DNA from: Acanthochromis polyacanthus
Lineage: Eukaryota > Chordata > Actinopteri > Pomacentridae
Direction: 5' to 3'
Assembly (NCBI RefSeq): GCF_021347895.1
Contig: NC_067124.1
Location: 20,946,521-21,010,520 of the forward strand
DNA length: 64,000 nucleotides
Part shown: piece after piece, positions 46,718-58,144 of the stretch
How the letters are laid out: the number at the start of each line of letters is the position of its first letter
Position numbering within the stretch: the stretch's first letter is position 1
Notes under the pieces: generated by a model
Database searches by the model: none
What the model was told of the DNA's origin: nothing
Seen by the model: only the letters and a program-made list of their open reading frames with translations
Program-made: the position numbers and the translations under genes

Positions 46718-46783
46718 GATCTGTAGCTCAGTGAGTTAAGGGCTTGCTTATAGAGTTGCAGGTTGCTGGTTCAAGACCAGATC
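46718..46783 (+). repeat. tRNA-like module (SINE-type, not a functional tRNA)
   Basis: GATCTGTAGCTCAGTGAGTT carries an A-box-like TAGCTCAG and a D-arm, and GGTTCAAGACC is a perfect B box. The ends GATCT/AGATC pair. The anticodon stem is short with a loop of about 10 nt, so it cannot be a normal tRNA. It is best read as a tRNA-derived SINE head or tRNA pseudogene. Confidence 0.55.
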
Positions 46784-46832
46784 CTTCTTAAATTTTATCA
46801 AAATCCTGACAGAGAAAGAAAGAAAAAGGCCA

Positions 46833-46900
46833 ATGGCAGGTCTTGAACCTACTACCTTCTGCTTGGTAATTTCTCTTTTTACTCCCTGAGCTACTTGCTC
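46833..46900 (-). repeat. Second tRNA-like module, opposite orientation
   Basis: The minus strand reads GTAGCTCAGGGAGT ... GGTTCAAGACCTGCC, again with an A-box-like start and a perfect B box. It is related to the module at 46718-46783 but inverted, 50 bp away. Confidence 0.55.
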
Positions 46901-47099
46901 AGATACTAATTCTTCTCTTTTTTTGCGCATTTATCATCGATTTTTTGCTGTTTTCAAGTTTGTTTTTTACTCGAGTCTCGACTCAACCGTTTTTCTCAGG
47001 GGGTTGGACATCAGCCTTTGTGTCGGAGGGTTGAACCCTCAGTTTCAAGACTTTCCAAAGCCTCGAGACCTCCCGAGTCCTCAGGACCTGAGCTTTCAC

Positions 47100-47285
47100 A
47101 CAGTCTGAGGGCTGAAATTTTCTAAGTCCCACAGTGGATCTCTGTTAGTTTGAACTTTGAGACAGTCTGAGGGCTGAAATTCAAGAAGTTCCTGAGTAGA
47201 TCCCTGTTAGTTTGAACCTTTAGACAGTCTGCAGGCTGAAATCTTTAAAGCTTCTCAGTACTCCTCTGTTAGTTTGAACTTTCTG
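47100..47285 (+). repeat. 62-bp minisatellite, three copies
   Basis: Units start with ACAGTCTG at 47100, 47162 and 47224 and each ends with CTGTTAGTTTGAACTTT or a one-base variant. The middles have diverged more than the ends. Confidence 0.9.
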
Positions 47286-47569
47286 GTTAACAGAAGCCTT
47301 AAAACTTGTGACTATGAGTCTTGATTTCACATTTAACCATCCATCTGAGTTCTTCTCAGACCTTCATCTGTGGGTTCTTTAGAAATCCTTAAACTTTGAT
47401 TCTCTTCACTGAACAGTAAAGTTTGTGGAGATCAGAAGGTAACATTGGTTTGATCAATGCCTTCAACTACTGGCAGACTTTATTTGGAAAGCAGTTTTCT
47501 TAAATGAGTTCTTAGTAAATCTGTCCACAATCAAACCAAGAATATAGAAAGAGGAAATGTTTGAAGAAA

Positions 47570-48345
47570 CTTGATGTTTTCATTTCAGACTAGAAAACAT
47601 TTTGACCTTTATTTGTTTTTGCTCTTTTTGATCGTTTTATCGTCTCTTCTGTTTAATTTGATCTTAAAGTCTAACTGGTGTCTTTTCAAATGTTTTGTCT
47701 TTAGTTTGATTCTTCTTAAATGTTTAGTTTTGCTCTTTTCTCACCTTTTATTCTTTTCTAATGTCTGATTTTGAAATGTTTTATCTTTTAAATATTTGTT
47801 GTTTTTTCAAATGTTTTATCAGCTTGTTCGAAAAATGTCCTTTTCTTTCCCAATATTGAATTTCTAGATTAAATCTTTAAGGTTTTTCTTTTTAAATGTT
47901 TTACCACCTTTTAACGTTTAATTTTCTTTTTCAATGTTTCACTGTATTTTCTGTTTAATTCCCATTTAAAATTTTATTGTCTTTAAGATTTAATTTTCTA
48001 ATTAAACAATTAATTTTAATTGAATATTTTTTCTTTTTAAAAGTTTAATAATTTAATTAAATGTTTTGTATTTTTTAAATGTTTAATATTTCTCTTGTTT
48101 AGTTGTATTTTTAAATGTTTAAGTGTCTCAAATATTTTATATTTGTTAAAAAATGTTTCATTTCATTACATGTTTTGTACCTTCTGTTTAATTATATAAT
48201 TAAACATTGTTTAATAGAATTTGATTGTATTTAGTGTTTCATTTTTTAAGAAGTTTTGTTGTATTAAGTTATTTTCCTTTGATTTAATTGCTTTTTTAAT
48301 ATGGTTTATTCCTTTAATATTTTTTATTCTGTCAAGATTTTAACC
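47570..48345 (+). repeat. Degenerate T-rich tandem array
   Basis: About 775 bp made of irregular repeats of AAATGTTTTAT.TTTT and TTTAATTTTCTTTTT with a loose period near 25-35 bp. Strong strand asymmetry (T far more frequent than A in its left half). The open frame at 47571-47768 is a low-complexity product of this array. Confidence 0.6.
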
Positions 48346-49668
48346 CCAACCTTAAAAACAAAACAAACCCTTAAATCACAATGAAAATACTTCTGTTGTC
48401 ACAATCATGACTTAGTCAGTTATTAAGTTTATCAGTTGAACTTTATTTGTTTAGCACCTTTCACACAGATGACAAAATTAAACAAGCAAAGAGAAAAAAG
48501 TATGCTAAAACTCAAACATTTAAAAAAAATTAACATGGTAATAAAATATGTTGTGTTTAGGGGATGGAGGGAGTTTATTGAAGTCTTCTTGGGCTCACAC
48601 AGTAAATCATTTAAAATAGAAACTTGATTTTCAATCTAAGGAAACTGGAAACTGCAGAGCAACAGAAGAACCAACAACATCTCCTGTTTTCTCCTTTAAT
48701 AAGTCGACTCTTCTGGTGCTTTCAGACCAAAGAACTACAGACTCTTCACAATCTGCTCAAACTCTTCGTACAGGACCTCACCACACAGGTCAAGGTTTCC
48801 TTCTCATTTCTACTCTGAAGCTCACCTTCTCCTGCTCAAACTGCTGACAAATGTTTCTGCTGCTCTAAAGTCTGGTCTCCAGAACTTCCTAAGAACTCTC
48901 AAAGTCTCTTCTGCTGCAGGTTGCTTTGTGGAACTGTTACAGAAAAACTCACTAAACCACATGGAGGGGCCTCAAGATAGTCATCCAAATGAAACTGTAC
49001 AAAAACCAAACTAGCACAACCCAAACGCTAAAGTCTCCTGCAGCCTACCAGAGAACCTCTTTAAACAGAGAATCAGGACAGGAACTCTTACCTTCTGGAC
49101 AACCAACACTGGTTCACAAACAAGAATACACAATGTGTCTGACCAAAAACCTCTAAAGACTCACTACAGCCAAGATAAAGACACAACTCAGCTGCACCAA
49201 ACCCACTAATCACTGCACACTTTAGCACCATGTGCTAACTGTGGCTAAAGAACCACATTTACCAAGACAACTATCCAGTACAAAGCCCTAAAACACACCA
49301 AGAAATACATTAAAGAGGATTTTACTGCTGGAAGCTGCAAGCCAACACCTAAAGAATAAACTAAAGAAAGAGCCAAACCTGGTTCAGTGAAGAGAAGCAG
49401 AGGAAATGTTTGACTACAGACATAAAGCAGGAAGACACTGAGCTGCTCAGGTGTTCCTGATAACACCAAGCAGCCACCTGGACAGCCAATAGGAACACAG
49501 CTTACTGGAAGTCTAGAGGGCTGGTTTAGTGAAGTAAATTTAGTTTAAAGTTGAAGCAAAAAGTTAACAAAGAAAGTTGAAAACCACCTTCTGATACCTG
49601 AAATCTTTGAGTTTTCGCACATAGAATGTCTGAACATGTCAAACTGGTTTCATAGTAGAACCATCATT

Positions 49669-49813
49669 GTAAAAACGTCATAGTATGGTGTGTTGCTCAA
49701 AAAACATTACAATCGGCTGTCTGGGGTTGCCGAGGATCGACACAAAAACAGGACAAACGTTGTTTTTCGGGAGGTTAGGCGGCTATTTATTTGAAAGAGT
49801 ACGTTTACAACAC
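49669..49813 (+). repeat. Direct repeat, right copy
   Basis: Partner of 43778-43937, same orientation, about 5.9 kb apart, both inside the hAT-like element. Confidence 0.7.
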
Positions 49814-50945
49814 AACATGTGAGCAGAAAAATCACAAAGTCTGTCTTCAGTTCAGCTGAAAATACTAGTTTTGGTCTTTTTTATTGACCAAACATTTCAG
49901 GAAGTAGATGAAGAATAACTAAAGCTCTCATATGGAAGTCCAACTTATTTTGGATCCTTGTGGAGAGTTTAACCTTGGAGTTTTTAAAGCTGTTAGGTTT
50001 TTAGAGTCACATGGATTGTTTTGGCATTTAATAACCGAGTCCTGAAATAAAATTATAGTTGTGGATTTCTGTCATCTAGGGCAGTATGTGTTGCAGCGAC
50101 AACAGAAAGAGGTCCTCTCTCGGTGGAAGAACCACGTCCAAGTGGCAGCTCCCTTTCTGTTCTTACCTTACTCACTAAACTCAAATGCCATGGAGGACTC
50201 GAGTAGTTGACGTTTCCTGCTGCAACCTTCTCTTTTTCAGCTTTCTTCCACATCCGATAACTCCTGACCCGGTTTTTGTTGACATTTTTTACCCTTTTTC
50301 ATAGCTTTGACCAATCCGTGAAACATGAAGTACATCATGCTACTTACTGTATTTTATTGTATTTTAAAATTTACATTACTGCACAGAATGTTTAAGATTA
50401 TTTTACCACAGATCAAGGGTACAGATTGTTGCTGTTGACTGTGTATTGGGTAGTGCTCATTTTGATTTAGACTGATTAGTATACAGAACCCTATGATGTT
50501 TCTGGTTTACAACAGAGAACTCGTTGCTAAAGTAAATAATATTATTTCTTATTTTAGTTGTCAGTAAACATTCTAAGAAGTGGAAATTGACAGGGTTGTA
50601 TATAGTTCTGTTCTTGTACAATATTTGTCATGTAATTGCCCTCAGAATACTTTCGTTGAGCTTACCAGTTTTACATAACAGGCAGATGCTGCAGCTAATG
50701 ATGCTGTAATTCACATAAGCAAGGAAACAAGTCCATCATAATTTGAATGTTAACAGTCCAAAATGAAAAGCTCATATACAGCTTTCCTATTGGGTTCAAG
50801 AGCCAAAAAAACATAAAAAATACTTTGTAAAAGTGAGAGGTCAGTTGCAGCTTTCATTTTTCTCTTACAACTTTTCGGTGGCCCCCCAAATATCTGTTGT
50901 ACCCCCCTGTGCCCCCCCTCTACAGTTAATCTGGATCCGCCAGTG

Positions 50946-51350
50946 ATCCCCATGTCCTCTTTTTATGCTTACACAAGTTTCATCTAGAATTTCTGTGCCA
51001 AACACAAAGCTATGGTTCTCTTCTTGAACACTGTTCATTGTAGCTGCCATTATGCAACGTCCTTCACACTGCATGAGCTGTCACACAAACTCTGATTTCC
51101 ACTGACGGCACTTGTGCCCACTCTGAAGCACTTGTCTATTTTTCTGAGCTGCAGTAGTGCACTGTCTGTGGTGTCACTTTAGCAGGATAGCCACTGCTGC
51201 TCTGAAAAATGATACAACGACTTGTTCTAATGCCTCCTATTTGGTTTGCTGGATGGTCACCAATTGAAATTGGTAAATCTCAAAGTCACATTCCTCTGGC
51301 AGTTCTTTTCCATGTGGAGATGATGCAGACATGCAGATAGACGCAAAACT
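50946..51350 (-). mobile_element. Tc1/mariner relic, N-terminal part (right of the hAT)
   Basis: The plus strand around 51160-51325 (GCACTGTCTGTGGTGTC, AGCAGGATAGCCACTGCTGC, GGATGGTCACCAA, CATGTGGAGATGATGC) resembles the complement of the DNA-binding half of a fish Tc1/mariner transposase gene. The orientation is consistent with the C-terminal part left of the hAT (43100-43494). Many stops; 50946-51150 is less certain. Confidence 0.5.
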
Positions 51351-51359
51351 GAAAAAAAA

Positions 51360-52705
51360 AAGTTTTATAATTCTAGCATGTCATTTTATGCCCATGTTCA
51401 TGTAGTTCTAGGCTAACGGGAAGTCACAGATACATTCAGTGTTGTCTCAGTGATCACAGGTATAATCATGTTTGTTTGCACTGAGTTTCTACTTTGAGCT
51501 TGTTTCCAGAACTGTCATCAAATTGTGTTTGTTCTTACATCCAGTTAAACTCCATAACCTCTCTGTCCCTTCGTCTCCTCTCAAACATATCCATGACTGC
51601 ACTAATCTCGCTTTGTTCAAGAAGTCACACAAAACTCATTATGAAAGGGGAAGACATGTTCAATTTAATATTCTGTCTGGCCTTGTGCCTTCTGATGTTT
51701 TTTTTTTCGTTCTCTAGGATCTTCGATTGAATTTGGTGCATAAAGCCCCTTGAGAGGTGCTTAATAGTTGAAATGTTTTGATATTATTCATCTTTAAAAT
51801 TATGGTTTTAGAAGGCCTAATCAAATAGTTGGCCCTGCCACTCAGAAAATGCCTCCATGTGAAAGACAGTGATAGATGCTATAGATGCTATTGTTGTTTA
51901 ATTTGAATGACTTATAGCAACAATTAGAGTTGGAACATTATTCGTAGCAAATCATCTATAATTAGTAAACTACATTTATTAAAAGATTCAAACACATAGA
52001 CTACATTGCGATATGGAATAAAATGATAAAATAAATGATGGAAGCAGTGTTTGGCCTGGGATGAATGATAGTCAGTCCAATGTCTGGTTTTAGAGCAGTC
52101 AATGCAGGGACAATTATATAATATGTAATATGTAATGTAATGCTGTAATGATTAGAGGAGATGAAAATGGATATCAAACAGTAGTAAAAAACAAACAAAA
52201 AAAAGAATTAAAAACATAATGGCTATGTTTGAGCTTCAAATTTAATTTTGGTGCTGAAAGCATTTTGAATATGAATATTAAAAACACTGTTGTTTGCATG
52301 TTTTTCTCCGTGACTCTGTTTTGTATTGTTGTGGTTTTCTAAGTATCAGAAGTTTCCCACAGCTTTGTAAAGCTCAAGAAAATACTGCAATGTTTTGGAA
52401 AATTAGAGACAATGACAAAAAATAATAAAAGACTTTAGGTCATTCAGTCAACTTTTTGTTCTCATATTTGGCCAACCCAACTGTGTGATCTCTTGAGAGA
52501 GACTGAGCTCATTGTGTTTCCATTAAGGCTGTTTGGCAACTGATGAAATCTGCAAGTTATGCCTAACAAAGTCCCCTTCCCATTTACATCTCTGTGTGGT
52601 CCTCATTGTTTGTCATACATGGTTTTGTCATTGAGGACGCACGGTAATTGTGAAAATGATAATCGCCATTATTTTAATTAATAATAATGATATTGTAATG
52701 TCTGT
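51360..52705. other. Intergenic stretch
   Basis: No gene recognised; AT-rich with poly-A/T runs. Confidence 0.4.
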
Positions 52706-52712
52706 CTCTATG

Positions 52713-52842
52713 TAGTCCTGTGATGGACTGGCGACCTGTCCAGGGCGTCCCCTGCCTTCGCCCTGAGTCAGCTGATATAGGCTCCAGCCCCCACCCGGGA
52801 CCCTGCAGAGGATCATGTGGTGTATAGATAATGGATGGATGT
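52713..52842 (+). mobile_element. Rex3/RTE-like 3' end, second copy
   Basis: TCCTGTGATGGACTGGCGAC, CTGTCCAGGGCGTCCCCTGC, GTCAGCTGATATAGGCTCCAG and GTGGTGTATAGATAATGGATG, the same family as 27377-27482 but extending about 55 bp further 5'. Confidence 0.8.
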
Positions 52843-53300
52843 TATTACCTTCATTTGTAGTGAATATTCTTTGCTATTAGGGACAAAATCTCAACATTAT
52901 GCTGATGATGGTTCGTTGTGTGTGTGTGCAATAGTCTTAAGTCCATGCCTTACATCTCACTGATGATTTCAATATGATTCTTACAGATTTTTTTTGCATT
53001 TTGTTGCTGAGTTTTGTTGAACCTTTGGCTATTCAAGCTTTCTGTGCAGTTTTCCATCAACCATAAATCTGATAAGTGACAATTTCCACCATTAATTCTA
53101 CTGATACCAGATAGTAAAATAAAAAAATCTGTGAATACAACTCTGGCTAGTTCTAGTATTGTGAGTGAGTAAGCACAGCGGCCTACAGGACATTCTGAAC
53201 AGGCGGTATGGTAATAGTGGTATTAGAAGCCTAAGCAACAATGCTTTTTATGGCACATGATGAGTGAAGGTTGAACTGCTGAAATACAGTGCTCAAATAG
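52843..53300. other. Intergenic stretch
   Basis: No gene or repeat recognised. Confidence 0.4.
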
Positions 53301-53308
53301 AGACACTA

Positions 53309-53908
53309 AGGCCCCATCCACACGAAGACAAAACGAGGTCTAAACGCATAAGTTTCTTGCAGAATCTGCGTATCATCCACACGAAGACGGCGTTTTGGGG
53401 GTCTGTAAACGATCATTTTTGAAACCAGGTTCCAGAGTGGAAAGATTTTGAAACGCCGTATAAGCGGCTCCATGTTTACTGGCGATCCGCTTCTTTTCAG
53501 ATACGGTTGCATCATAGTTTCGTATCTTCATTGACACGCATGCGCCACATGCGGCAACGAAGCTAGTGACCCTACTATCCCTGTTGCAGCAAAATCTCCT
53601 TCTTCTCAGTCACCACCGAGTTGAACTAACAATTATCGAGGACACATTACGGCACTTTATTTACTTCCAGGCTTGGTCTCTGTTTACAACTTTTGCCGCA
53701 AGTGCGCATGCCCACTGTTTTTTCTTCTGTTTGCGCGTGTTTCCGTCATATCGTTACAGCGCCCCTAGAGGTCTGGCATGTGTTTTACAGCGTTTCCATG
53801 CGTATCGAGTGCATTCATGTAGACGCACACATTTTCTGAGACACCTTCGTCTTTATGGCGATCGTTTTTGAAACTGTTAAGTGTTTTGTCTTCGTGTGGA
53901 TGGGGCCT
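53309..53908. mobile_element. 600-bp long-TIR non-autonomous DNA element, TA flanks
   Basis: AGGCCCCATCCACACGAAGAC at the left pairs with its inverse at the right, and further inverted motifs (AACGATC.TTTTTGAAAC, GCGTAT, CATGCG) run inward. TA lies on each side (53307-53308; 53909-53910). CpG content is much higher than in neighbouring DNA. The plus-strand frame at 53566-53871 is not a known transposase. The superfamily is undetermined. Confidence 0.8.
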
Positions 53909-53910
53909 TA

Positions 53911-56670
53911 ATTCTTGACTCCTTGCCATGGATTTTAAAAAGGAACTTTACTTAGGTTGTAGCCATTCACTTAACATTGTAAGTCGTAATGTACCATAAC
54001 GGGCCTGCGCACATATCAGCTGTACAGTTTGCCTGAATGTGCAGTATGGGCTGTAGATGTGTTTATAGACATAATAACATGTTTTATGTCATCTATATAG
54101 GTTCTGCCTCCACCCACTGATTTATGTGTGCTATTTATTGCAAGCATTTGTGGGCCATATTTGCTTCTGGGGAGCTTTGTGAGCAAAATGAAATCATCTA
54201 GCATTTGATTCTGGTTTTTCAAACACATTGTTATTAGCTTGAACACCTGTGAGACGAGTCAGCTTGTGACTAAGATCAGTGAGTATGTGAAGGTTGAGAT
54301 GAGCCAGCCCACCTGTTTTCTCTTGTGGGATCAGTTTAGTCAGGAAAATGTGTTTGTTATGCCGTCTCTGTGGTTGTTTTTTCTTTCTTTTGTCTGTTCA
54401 AGCTAATTTTTCTCAAAGAGCCAGACATTTCAACTGACCATTCTCTAGTTTAAGAGGAAATGTAAAACACAGAATGACAGAGAAAATGCAAAGTAGAGAG
54501 GGTGAATTTATTCATCCACACTAACTTAGGTGAGGGAAATATTTCCAGTCCCTTCCACATCTGAAAAGAAACAACTCCACCAGGAAAAAGTGAGGCCCTA
54601 TGAGCTTCAACCCAAACAAATTTTTTTTGTCATTCATAGCTATGCGATGAAACCTCCTTGCATTTAACTATAAGACACATGAGGCAAAGTTGCTGTTATG
54701 GAAGGCAGAGAAATGCGTTCCTTTTGCTTTTCACATGTTTTTTTTCATGCATTTCTGTGATTGCAAATAAAGAGTGATCTCATTTTATATCCATTCAAAG
54801 TGGTGCCAGGGAAAAATGGTTTGGTTTGAATAGAACCACTGTTCTGCTCAGCTCTGTTCTGTCCTGCTAACGTCTCTACAGGGCTCAGGGATGCTGGATT
54901 CAGAGCTACTTCTGTGGCTTTTGGTTTCACTCCAAGGCTCGGTTAAGTGGTATTTCCCCTTTTCCCCCCCTCTCTGTCTGATCTGTGCTGCAGACACATG
55001 CACAGCCTGTCCGAACAAACTCTTTTACACATAATGCAAAGAGCAGCCACGTCGTCACACACGCTCCATCACTCTCTTACTCATGTTGACACAGAGCATC
55101 CTCCAACTCACAAGCATTTTTTTTTCTTTACACAACAGAAGCATTCACAGTTTCCCCTTTGCTTCAGCTGAGAGGAGTGACTGTTGAGGGGCAGAGGGAG
55201 AGGGTAAGCTGTCTGTCAGCATTACATCCAAGGCTGTGGCGCTCAGAAAGCTTACGGCTTTCAGGAATAGCAATGGCGACATACTACACCTTTGTAAACT
55301 CGCGAAGCACTCTGAAATTGTTCCTCTCATAAACAACTTAAAAGCACTGAATGATGAAATCAACAAGTTCATTGGAAGGGCACAACCTTTACCTCCTCTT
55401 AAATGTCTCACCCCGCGCCTATTAAATATTGTTTTCTGGAACCTCAAAGCAGAAAATAAGCAATAAGTACACGGCAGCTCAACTTTTTAGAGGCACCATG
55501 AGTAAAGCTTTTGCCCAACACTTCTGTAGCAAACATCATGAAATCTTTGATTTTTGTTACAATATTTTTGAAATCACATTTGGCCAAGAGCAGCCAAAAC
55601 ATGCAAAGACTGTCTTCTCTGTGCAGCTTGATCATGCTATCAATCCATCACCAAGAAGAGATCTGGCTTTGAAGAAGATGCAGATGACCACAGTTCAGGT
55701 TTTCCTCCAAATCTAAACGTTAAACATTTTCCCCTTGGTCCTATTGAAACCCAGGATGTTGCATAAGCTGGACATCTCCTCTGTGTCCGTACAATCATTA
55801 TGCATGACCAATCTTTGGGAAGTTACATTTTATGATCATTGTGTGCAAAGATAGTTGACGTCGCAGGGGAATGCTATAATAAAGAATTATCCTGGCACTG
55901 GACTTTCAGATCTCAATTTCCATCCAACTGTTCTCAAAGTTTTTTCATCCTCCCACAGCCTACTGAGATTGTCTTCTTTTTTCTTTTCTTTTTCCTTTTT
56001 TTTTTTTTTTACTGAATGCTGATTTAGTGCCTTTTTCACACCAGATGAAGAACACATGTAGAGGACTTTCAGTTCGGGTGTTCCCCTTTCCATGCCTTTT
56101 TCTCTCTTTTTTTTTTGAATAGAACACAAATTCTCTTTTGTGCAGCAGGAGGGAATCCATTAGCTGGATGCAAGTAAACATCAATAAACTTATTTGGACT
56201 GCTTGCTAAGAAACTGTACCATGCCAAATAAAATGTCTGTGTCATGTACTTGACAAAGCCTTTAAGTCTATGATTCATAATGCCATGTAAGTGTGTCACT
56301 TGGTACTGCCTAGCTCAAAAGCTTCTTTATATTTCCACACTTTTGTTTGTTCATTAAACTCAGTTTAAGAAAATGTTGCAAGTTTGCATAACCTATAATG
56401 AGCCTCTCCTTGTACTTAGTCATTTGGAGTTGATTTTTTAAAGTAGAATCACACACACATGAGGACATGCTGTGCTCCTCCTCGTGTTTCATTAAAATGT
56501 GCATCATCAACTGAATAAAACATTGGGAAACATTTTGCACACTGCATTGGTCCCTTATTTTCTCAAAAGACAATCATCAGCATAAATTCTGACAAGCTTT
56601 TCTTGCGAAATTCACTGACTGTTACCCAGCTAGAAAAGCTACACATGCACATGTACTGTATGTGTAGTGG
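53911..56670. other. Intergenic stretch, no gene recognised
   Basis: Short open frames only (for example 55236-55466 and 55429-55716), without family motifs or stop-free partners. Poly-T/A tracts lie at 55978-56010 and 56104-56118. Confidence 0.4.
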
Positions 56671-56675
56671 GTATA

Positions 56676-58142
56676 CACTACCAGTCAAAAGTTTGGACAC
56701 ACCTTCTCATTTAATAGTTTTTTCTTTATTTTCATGACTATTTAGATTGTAGATTCTCACTGAAGGCATCAAACTATGAATTAACACATATGGAATTATG
56801 TAGTAAACAAAAAAGTGTGAAATAAGTCAAAACATGTTTTATATTTTAGATTCTTCAAACACCCACCCCTTGCTTTGATTACTGCTTTGCACACTCTTGG
56901 CATTCTCTCAGTGAGCTTCATGAGGTAGTCACCTGAAATGGTTTTCCAACAGTCTTGAAAGAGTTCCCAGAGATGCTGAGCACCTGACACAGGACTCCAT
57001 CACTCTCCTTCTTGGTCTAATAGCCCTTACACAGCCTGGAGGTGTGTTTGGGGTCATTGTCCTGTTGAAATATAAATGGTGGTCCAACTAAACACAAATC
57101 GGACGGGATGCATGTCGTTGCAGGATGCTGTGGTAACCATGCTGGTTCAGTGTGCCTTCAGTTTGGAATTAATCCCCAACAGTGCCATCAGCAAAGCACC
57201 CCACACCATCACACCTCCTCCTCCACGCTTCACGGTGGGAACCATGCATGTAGAGAACATCCGTTCACCTTTTCTGCATCGCACAAAGACACAGCGGGTA
57301 GAAGATCTCAAATTTGGACTCATTTGACCAACGCATCAATTTCCACTGGTCTAATGTCCATTCCTTGTTTTTCTTGGCCCAAACAAATCTTTTCTGCTTG
57401 TTGCTTTTCCTTAGTAGGGGTTTCTTAGCAGCTATTCGAGCATAAAGGCCTGATTGTCGCAGTCTCCTCTGAACAGTTGATGTAGAGATGTGTCTGCTAC
57501 TAGAACTCTGTGTGGCATTTATCTCCAAACTGAGGTGCCGTTAACTTGCGATTTCTGAGTCTGGTCACTCGGATGAACTTATCCTCAGCAGCAGAGGTGA
57601 CTCTTGGTCTTCCTTTCCTCGGTCGGTCCTCATGTGAGTTTTGTCGTAGCGCTTGATGGTTTTGCACCTGGGGATACATTTGCAACTTTCCAGACTGACT
57701 GACCTTCAGTTCTTGAAGTAATGATGGGCTGTTGTTTCTCTTTACTTAGCTGATTGGTACTTGAAATAATATGGATGCTGACAGTTGTCAACACACTTGA
57801 TGGTCCCAACCCCATTAAGAAGGCAAGAAATTCTACAAATTAACCTTGACGAGGCACACCTGTGAAGTGAAAACCATTTCAGGTGACTACCTCATGGAGC
57901 TCACTGAGAGAAGACCAAGAGTGTGCAAAGCAGTAATCAAAGCAAAGGGTGGCTACTTTGAAGAATCTAAAATATAAAGCATATTTAGAGTTATTTCACA
58001 ATTGTTTGTTTGCTACATAATTTTATATATCGTGCTTCATAGTTTTGATGTCTTCAGTATGTATCTACAATCTAGAAAGTAGTAAAAAAATAATGAAAAA
58101 ACACTGAATGAGAAGGTGTGTCCAAACTTTTGACTGGTAGTC
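56676..58142 (-). mobile_element. Full-length Tc1-like transposon, dead
   Basis: The TIRs start CACTACCAGTCAAAAGTTTG and continue GACACACCTTCTCATT; the right end is the inverse (AATGAGAAGGTGTGTCC ... TTTTGACTGGTAG). TA lies at 56674-56675 and 58143-58144. Length is 1467 bp, normal for a complete element. The minus strand has transposase pieces in order: RPRKGRPRVTSAAEDKFIRV (HTH/GRPR region, about 57620), STVQRRLRQSGLYARIAAKK, WTLDQWKLMRWSNESKFEIF (first catalytic Asp replaced by Asn), GGGGVMVWG, a frameshifted QQDN region, and the C-terminal HLWELFQDCWKTISGDYLMK (about 56930). Confidence 0.93.
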
Positions 58143-58144
58143 TA

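Larger units (their letters stand above)
43495..50945. mobile_element. 7.45-kb hAT-like element nested in a Tc1 relic
   Basis: The left terminus CAGTGGCGGATCT and the inverse of the right terminus CACTGGCGGATCC are matching inverted repeats, both followed by G-rich/C-rich subterminal runs. The flanks ATCTCCAT (43487-43494) and ATCCCCAT (50946-50953) form an 8-bp duplication with one mismatch. Tc1 relic sequence lies on both outer sides, supporting true insertion boundaries. Despite its size, no hAT transposase (BED finger or dimerisation domain) can be read in any frame. It instead holds direct repeats, a foldback, tRNA-like modules, a minisatellite and a T-rich array, so it appears to be non-autonomous or decayed and enlarged by later insertions. 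Confidence 0.7.

Noticed and set aside
46718..46783. Functional tRNA gene
   Set aside because: The anticodon loop is about 10 nt and the stems are short; only the B box is fully canonical.
47571..47768. 65-codon Phe/Leu-rich membrane-like frame
   Set aside because: Product of the T-rich low-complexity array.
43778..49813. LTR retrotransposon bounded by the two direct repeats
   Set aside because: The repeats lack TG...CA ends, no primer-binding site or gag-pol frame lies between them, and both are inside hAT ends.
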